A stretch of 64,000 nt of DNA from Dendrocalamus latiflorus (lineage: Eukaryota > Streptophyta > Magnoliopsida > Poales > Poaceae): the NCBI GenBank assembly GCA_017311315.1, contig CM029610.1, positions 11,670,728-11,734,727 of the forward strand, read 5' to 3'. Below the pieces are notes generated by a model. The model had not been told where the DNA came from and searched no databases. It worked only from the letters and a program-made list of their open reading frames with translations. A program made the translations under genes and the position numbers. Shown here one piece after another: positions 58,602-64,000 of the stretch. Each line of letters begins with the position of its first letter. Within the stretch, counting starts at the first letter, position 1.

Positions 58602-58795
58602 GGATGTTGCATGTGGTCCTTTGCATCGCATTTCTATCTTATTCCATGGATATATCAAAAGGCAGAAAAAAATTCTTTCCGTATCTTTTTCTTATTTTTT
58701 AGGTGGGCTTGAAGCATTTTTGTTGCAGCAAAATTGTGTTCCTTTTTGAGCTTCCATACTGTTGTCACCCAGATAGTATATGGGAATGCCCAAAA

Positions 58796-59455
58796 GGATC
58801 CCATCATTTAATTTTTTGGCATATCTTTAGTACTAGTCCATGTATAAATGTATGTTGTACTTGTTACATTTCATGGTCTCTAAAACATAACTTTGACCAT
58901 TGATTTCTATAATAACTATTAGTGAAAGGTATAAAATTGTAATGTCTTGAAAGTATTTTTGACCATGAAGTTAGTGGTATGATTTTTGTGTGACAATTTA
59001 GATACTTCCATGTATGAATGCTCAAAGTTAGAGAAGTTTGGCTACACCCATACAATGGTGGCATACATTTGTGAACAAAGGGACTGACATGAACACATAT
59101 GCAAAATACAACACATAGTCAAACCTAAATTATGAAATTAAAATTTGGTTTAATCTAAAGTAGGAGTGAAGCAAGGAATTCATGGAACATTGTGAATATG
59201 GAACAACCTAATGAGGTGAACACATGCCCCAAAAAATACAGTGGGTATGGCCCAGCTGGAGTCGCAAAAAATAGGAATTGATGAATTTTGTGTATCATTT
59301 GACTCTATTTAAATAGTGCAGGATAATGATACAACCACACAACACCTACACTTTGCTATCACTCGATTTAGCATGCAATAGTATCAACAAACTAAACTTG
59401 GTGGCATACATTAGTATCTCCAACTCTTGCCATAGTTTGGTTACCTCTTCTCCAT
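58796..59455. other. No gene identified
   Basis: AT-rich with no recognisable element. The last part may be the 3' flank of the exon candidate at 59456-59715. Confidence 0.3.
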
Positions 59456-59715
59456 TTAGTGCTCTCTGATCCATTGCACCTGGATCTTCTTTAACTGTTT
59501 CTTGATATCCAACACTGTCCTCTGATCAACTTCTATCTTCCCATTCTGAAGTTCCCAAATTTTGATGCACATGTCTATCATAAGTTGCTTGTAGTTTGGT
59601 GGTAACTCCTTGTCATATTCCAAGGAGTAAACTGTGTTCAAATTACAATTGAAGAATTCACCAGTAATCTCATTGATCCTTGAAACTAGGGCCACCATGC
59701 ACCGGTTCAACCAGT
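59456..59715 (-). other. Possible terminal exon, unrecognised protein
   Basis: On the minus strand an acceptor TAGCTTGCAG precedes an open frame with WLNRCMVALVSRINEITG, ELPPNYKQLMIDMCIKIW and DIKKQLKKIQVQWIREH, then a stop. The text is protein-like (amphipathic helices) but no family was recognised. Upstream exons would lie beyond the MITE at 59945 and were not seen, so it may be a gene relic. Confidence 0.3.
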
Positions 59716-59944
59716 CTGCAAGCTAATTGCCATTGATGGTGTTCTGTTACAAGGAATGTTCCTGTCGTTAGTGGTTTTAACTATATCACTAGGACTGTGA
59801 ACACATTTGGTTTTTTTTGCAAGAAAGCGACACATTTCTTTAGAACCGTCATGAAAATATTGTTGAAAAATTGGAAATGGAAGTTTTCCAAGAAACCATC
59901 ATGTAGTGACTAATCTTACATGATCCGATGGTACTTGATGGGAC

Positions 59945-60625
59945 CTCTGTAGCACGGACACGTGTCAAAACCACCGTATCCGTGTCCGACACGTGTCAGA
60001 CACGGATACGACACGGACACGTCTCGAACACGTGTCGGCGACGTATCGGCCGATTTTGGAATTAATTTTAATTATTAAAATTCTCGACACGTGTCGGACA
60101 CAGTAAATATACGAGTCGGACACGGCCAGAACATAGCCGGCCCAAGAATGGCCCAGGACACGGCCGGCCCAGGTCGGCCCATCCCTAACCCTAACCATAA
60201 GCGCCGATTCCTGAACGCATCATTCCCATCGCTCGCTCGCGCTTCTCCGCATTGGCCACTCGCACCGCCGCCCGCTCCCGCCCGCTCCTGCATCTCACCG
60301 CCGCCTGTCGGCTCCCGCACCGCGCCGCTGCCCGTCGGCTCCCGCACCTTGTCGCCGCCTCCATCTTCCGAGTATAATTGTCGTCAGGATTAACAAAACA
60401 ATTCATGAGGTACATATTTCGAGTATACATTTTACAAATTACAAGTTTACAATTTACATTATTTCAGATAATAAGCATGTGGAAACATAGAAAATAATAC
60501 ATATATATAATTTATTTATTTATTATTTAAATATATATAGCCGTGTCGGCGTATCGGTATTTTTGGGAAAACGGCGAATTCCCGTGTCGGTGTCGTGTCG
60601 ACGTATCCGTGTCCGTGCATCATAG
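59945..60625. mobile_element. hAT-like MITE, copy B
   Basis: The 681-bp element has the same termini as 19937-20685 (CTCTGTAGCACGGACACG .. GTCCGTGCATCATAG) and an exact 8-bp target duplication, GATGGGAC (59937-59944, 60626-60633). It lacks about 70 bp of the other copy's interior. Confidence 0.88.
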
Positions 60626-60750
60626 GATGGGACTCACGTCATACAACTTCAATCCATGTATTCACAATGTCTGACTCAATGTTGAAGGTGCTATATATTG
60701 TACATGACAATGACGTTGATCTTGCACAAAAAATAGTTTGATGTATACTT

Positions 60751-60866
60751 TGTTAAGTATATCAAGGCCCATATACTATAGGCCCATGTGGCCCATGTGG
60801 TCATCTATATATTGGCATCTCCACTATTGGAGTTAGTTGCTTCTGAAATCCCTAGTGTAAGTAACA
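60751..60866 (+). repeat. Short copia 5' LTR
   Basis: The 116-bp LTR runs TGTTAAGTATATCAAGGCC .. TAGTGTAAGTAACA. CTATATATTGGC at about 60804 is a TATA-like box. A primer-binding-like TGATATCAGAGTCC follows at once. Confidence 0.65.
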
Positions 60867-60880
60867 TGATATCAGAGTCC
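60867..60880 (+). promoter_or_regulatory. Primer-binding site, variant tRNA-Met type
   Basis: TGATATCAGAGTCC directly follows the LTR and differs from the usual TGGTATCAGAGCC by two or three bases. Confidence 0.6.
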
Positions 60881-61483
60881 ACGGATTAGGGTTAGGTCAG
60901 GATTATTTTAGTCCTCCCACGTTCCAAATCTAACTGGCCAGTTGGCCAGGCGGCCCTTCGGCCACCGTCGCCCGTCGCGGCTCTCTTCGGCCGCCATCTG
61001 CCCGTCGCGGCCGTCCCTGCAGCCGCCCGTCGCGGCTCCTTCGGCCGCCGTCCGCCCATCGCGGCCGTCCCTGCAGCCGCCTGTCGCGGCTCTTCATCGT
61101 CCAGTCCGTCGGGATCCGCCTGGCCGTCCTCATCACGCGGATTTCGCCACCGCTGCCTGAGGAGTTCGTCCATCAGGGCCACCGCTGCTGCCTGGGAAGC
61201 TCGTCCGCTCGGATCGACGCTGCCTAGGTTTGGCGCCTCGTCAGATCCGCCTCGCCTCGTCAGATCCGCCGACTCCACCGAAGGTGGCGACTTCATCGAA
61301 GGCGGCTGCTCCGATCCCGCCGTCGGTCGCCGGTTGTTCCGGTGGCTGCCGCTGGAGCTCGCGTTGCGGCTGTCGGACCGTGAGCCTCTGTTCTGCACAG
61401 TCAACACTACCACTGTGGTAACTACTCTCTGGCCTCTGTTCTGCTGTTCTGCTACTGCTGTTGGTCAAGTTCTAACACTTCTC

Positions 61484-62350
61484 AACATGTCTTAGATAAA
61501 TGCAATAGTTATCAATCTCACCCTAGATGGTCAGAATTATCCAGAGTGGGCTTTCTGTGTAGAGACTGCATTGAGGGGCTATGGTTTACTCTTTCACTTA
61601 ACTGAAACTCAACCTGTGCTTAAGGATGATGGTAGTAATGCTGCTGTAGTAAAAGAATGGCATATTAATGATGGAAAAGTGATGGCCGCCATGGTCAATA
61701 GTACTAAGCAATCCGTGATTATGAGTCTTTCTAAGTTCAAAACAGCCAAGGGCATATGGAACAACTTGAAGGAGCGCTATGTTCAGGATAGTGGTGCTCT
61801 TTTGCATAATCTCATGCAACAAACTCAGGTGATTGAGCAGAATGATATGTCCATTGATGAGTACTACTCTGTTTTTGATCGTCTGATGGGATCATTGACT
61901 TCCATGATACCTGAGTGTACAATTGTCTCCTGTCCAGCACATAAGTTTATTGAAAAGTTTTTTACTTACAGATTTGTCATGGGAGTCTGGGCTAAGTATG
62001 ATTCCATTCGTACACGATTGCTTCACAATTCTTCTGCTCTCACCATGGCACATGCATTATCTGATTTACTTGCAGAAGAAACACGTCTCAAGTCTATGTC
62101 TTCTTCTGCATTTGTGCCTCATAGTGTGTTGGCAGCTTCTCAGAGGATTAGTGCACCAAAAAGTTCCTCTTTAGAGCACTGTAAGCATTGTGGCAAGACT
62201 GGCCATCTTCCAGAGAATTGTTTTTCTCATTATCCAGAGAAGTTGGCTGACTATCGTGCACGTCGTGTTGCTCGTGGTTGTGGTACTGGTTCCACTCCTA
62301 GAGGTTCGCTGTCTGTTGCTGCTGCTTCGCCTGTTAATGCTCCTTCGTAG
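61484..62350 (+). pseudogene. Copia gag
   Basis: The expected start (ATG 61484) is followed by TCT and then TAG, so the N-terminus is broken; the frame is open from about 61493 to a stop at 62348. It carries the UBN2-like gag core (LDGQNYPEWAFCVETALRGY, LSKFKTAKGIWNNLKERY, SIDEYYSVFDRLMGSL) and the knuckle CKHCGKTGHLPENC at about 62180-62220. Confidence 0.8.
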
Positions 62351-64000
62351 CTTCTTTTCATGTGACATTTGATCAGTCCCAGTTGGTCGCTTGCAAGCCG
62401 GTCACTGATGGAGCTTCTATTCAGACAGCTGATGGTACATCTTGTCATATCACTCACGAGGGTTCACTTCGCAATTCTCATTTTTCTGTACCCGATGTTT
62501 CTTTTGTACCTCAGTTGTCCATGAATCTTATTTCGGTTGGTCAAGTTACCGACCAAAATTGCTTTGTTGGATTTGATGACTCATCTTGTTTTATTCAGGA
62601 CCGTCGAAGCGGGAAAGTGATTAGGACTGGCCATCGCCGTAAAGGTGCTCCTAGCCTCTACATCCTAGACACCTTGCGTCTTCCTTCTTCCATTGAGTCT
62701 TCAGCTCGTGTGTCATCCGCTGCTTCGTCTTCCGCCTCTTCCTTCGCTCAGTGGCATCATCGTCTTGGTCATCTTTGTGGGTCCCGGTTGTCCACATTAA
62801 TAAATAAAGGTTGTTTAGGTCATACACCTATTGAGTCTAGTTTTCATTGTAAGGGTTGCAAGCTTGGAAAACAGATACAACTACCATATTCATCTAGTGT
62901 TTCTCATTCCGCTAGACCTTTTGATCTTATTCATTCAAATGTATGGGGTCCTGCACCTTTTGCTACAAAGGGTGGTCACAAGTATTATGTCATTTTTATT
63001 GATGATCATTCTCGTTATACATGGATTTATTTCATGAAACATCGCTCTCAGTTGTGTTCCATTTACCAGTCTTTTGTTCGCATGGTTCACACACATTTTT
63101 CTACTCCTATTAGAGTTCTTCGCTGACTCTGGTGGTGAGTATTTGTCTGATGCTTTTCGCCAGTTTTTGTCCTCTGAGGGCACTCTTGCTCAGCTCTCTT
63201 GTCCTGACGCTCATGCTCAAAATGGTGTTGCTGAACGCAAACATCGCCATCTTATAGAGACTGCTCGCATACTTTTGATTTCATCTTTTGTTCCTTCTCA
63301 TTTTTGGGGTGAAGCTGTTTCTACTGCTGTCTATCTCATCAATAGACAACCCTCATCCAAACTGTTTGGCCAATGTCCTGGTGAAGTTCTTTTTGGTACC
63401 TCTCCCAGCTATGATCATCTCTGAGTTTTTGGATGTACTTGCTATGTTTTGCTTGCACCTCGTGAGCGAACTAAGTTGACTGCACAATCTGTTGAGTGTG
63501 TTTTTCTAGGGTATAGTTCTGAGCATAAAGGTTATCGGTGTTATGATCCTTCTTCTCGTCGCATACGTATCTCTCGTGATGTGACCTTTGTTGAGAACCG
63601 TCCTTTCTTTTATAACCTCTCTACTCAGCCCTCATATTCTCCCACAGAACCCACATCGTTCCTGTGTTTTCCTCCTATTTCACCCAATAATGATGTCACT
63701 ACGCCTTCCCCATATATTACACCCATTCCTGCTCCTATTTCCATCACGCCACCTTCACAGGAGACTACACCTCCTCCCACACCACCTCCATTTCATTCTA
63801 AACCACCTATCACACGTGTTTTCCATCGTCGTCCCACAAACCCCACAGCGCCTCCATCTAGCTCTACCACCACGGCTAAACCTGATACGACCGCTATTGA
63901 TGCTTCTAATGATATTGATGAGTCTCATACTGTTCCTGATGAGTTACAGGTTGGTCCAAGATATAATCTACGAGATCGTGTTGCTATTGGTCCGGCTGAC
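62351..64000 (+). pseudogene. Copia pol (protease remnant, integrase), partial
   Basis: The protease starts at ASFHVTFDQ; the catalytic Asp-Ser-Gly that should precede it is missing. The pre-integrase finger (HHRLGHLCGSRLSTL, then CKGCKLGK) is at about 62755-62875. The integrase core reads LIHSNVWGPAP, with Asn where Asp is expected. DSGGEY at about 63123 comes after a frameshift/stop at 63122, and AQNGVAERKHRH keeps the Glu. A further stop lies at 63422 (before VFGCTCYV). The Pro-rich linker continues to the window end. Confidence 0.8.

Larger units (their letters stand above)
57890..58795. repeat. 485-bp tandem segmental duplication carrying tRNA-Gln
   Basis: 57890-58322 aligns with 58378-58795 at an offset of 485 bp, with matching flanks (TTCCAATCTTGAGT, CATGGATACTTGTTGTAGTG) and a tRNA gene in each. 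Several small indels separate the copies, so the duplication is not recent. Confidence 0.8.
60751..64000 (+). mobile_element. Ty1/copia element, runs off the window
   Basis: Short LTR, primer-binding site, a leader with a GC-rich tandem repeat (60960-61095), then gag and pol as far as the start of the RT region (KPPITRVFHRRP, then ELQVGPRYNLRDR) at the window edge. Composition is low in GC compared with the copia pair at 29-40 kb. Stops, a deletion in the protease and a changed integrase residue make it inactive. Confidence 0.8.

Overview
The window reads as plant nuclear DNA from a rice-like grass. It is crowded with LTR retrotransposons typical of grasses (Ty1/copia and Ty3/gypsy) and small inverted-repeat DNA transposons. 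Only a few ordinary genes are visible: a group 3 LEA protein gene, an RCC1-type gene fragment and a nuclear tRNA-Gln. Nothing bacterial, organellar or CRISPR-like was seen. Many reading frames carry small indels, so most transposon genes are decayed.

Layout. 0-4.1 kb: a decayed minus-strand copia element with short LTRs, interrupted by a solo LTR of another family. 4.1-8.7 kb: non-coding or degraded sequence with one plausible orphan exon. 8.7-11 kb: the 3' end and long LTR of another copia-type element. 11-13.8 kb: mostly featureless, with one small foldback. 13.8-22.5 kb: three gypsy pol/gag fragments in alternating orientation, one split by a hAT-like MITE. 22.4-28.9 kb: tandem repeats, an LTR-like block and a decayed gypsy accessory ORF with a Transposase_28-like region. 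28.97-40.0 kb: two copies of one copia element head to head, forming a palindrome with arms of about 5 kb around a loop of about 0.3 kb. 40-41 kb: tandem arrays rich in TATTTATACTC. 41-43.3 kb: a minus-strand gypsy gag-protease and an LTR-like block inverted relative to the one at 22.8 kb. 43.3-45.3 kb: an LTR-like region and a hAT MITE with an exact 8-bp target duplication. 45.3-49.8 kb: a weak small gene candidate, a CACTA-like subterminal repeat field and an LTR start. 50.1-51.3 kb: the 5' part of an RCC1-type gene. 51.7-53.0 kb: a repeat and copia remnant like those at the left edge. 53.15-55.0 kb: the LEA gene, with ABRE G-boxes upstream. 55.5-60.7 kb: MITEs, a duplicated tRNA-Gln segment and a second copy of the first hAT MITE. 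60.75-64 kb: a low-GC copia element running off the window.

No transposon here has a complete intact coding set. The clearest functional host gene is the seed/stress-type LEA gene, whose promoter G-boxes fit ABA-responsive control. The most unusual structure is the copia palindrome, whose arms share a disabling frameshift and would fold into a very long hairpin if transcribed through.
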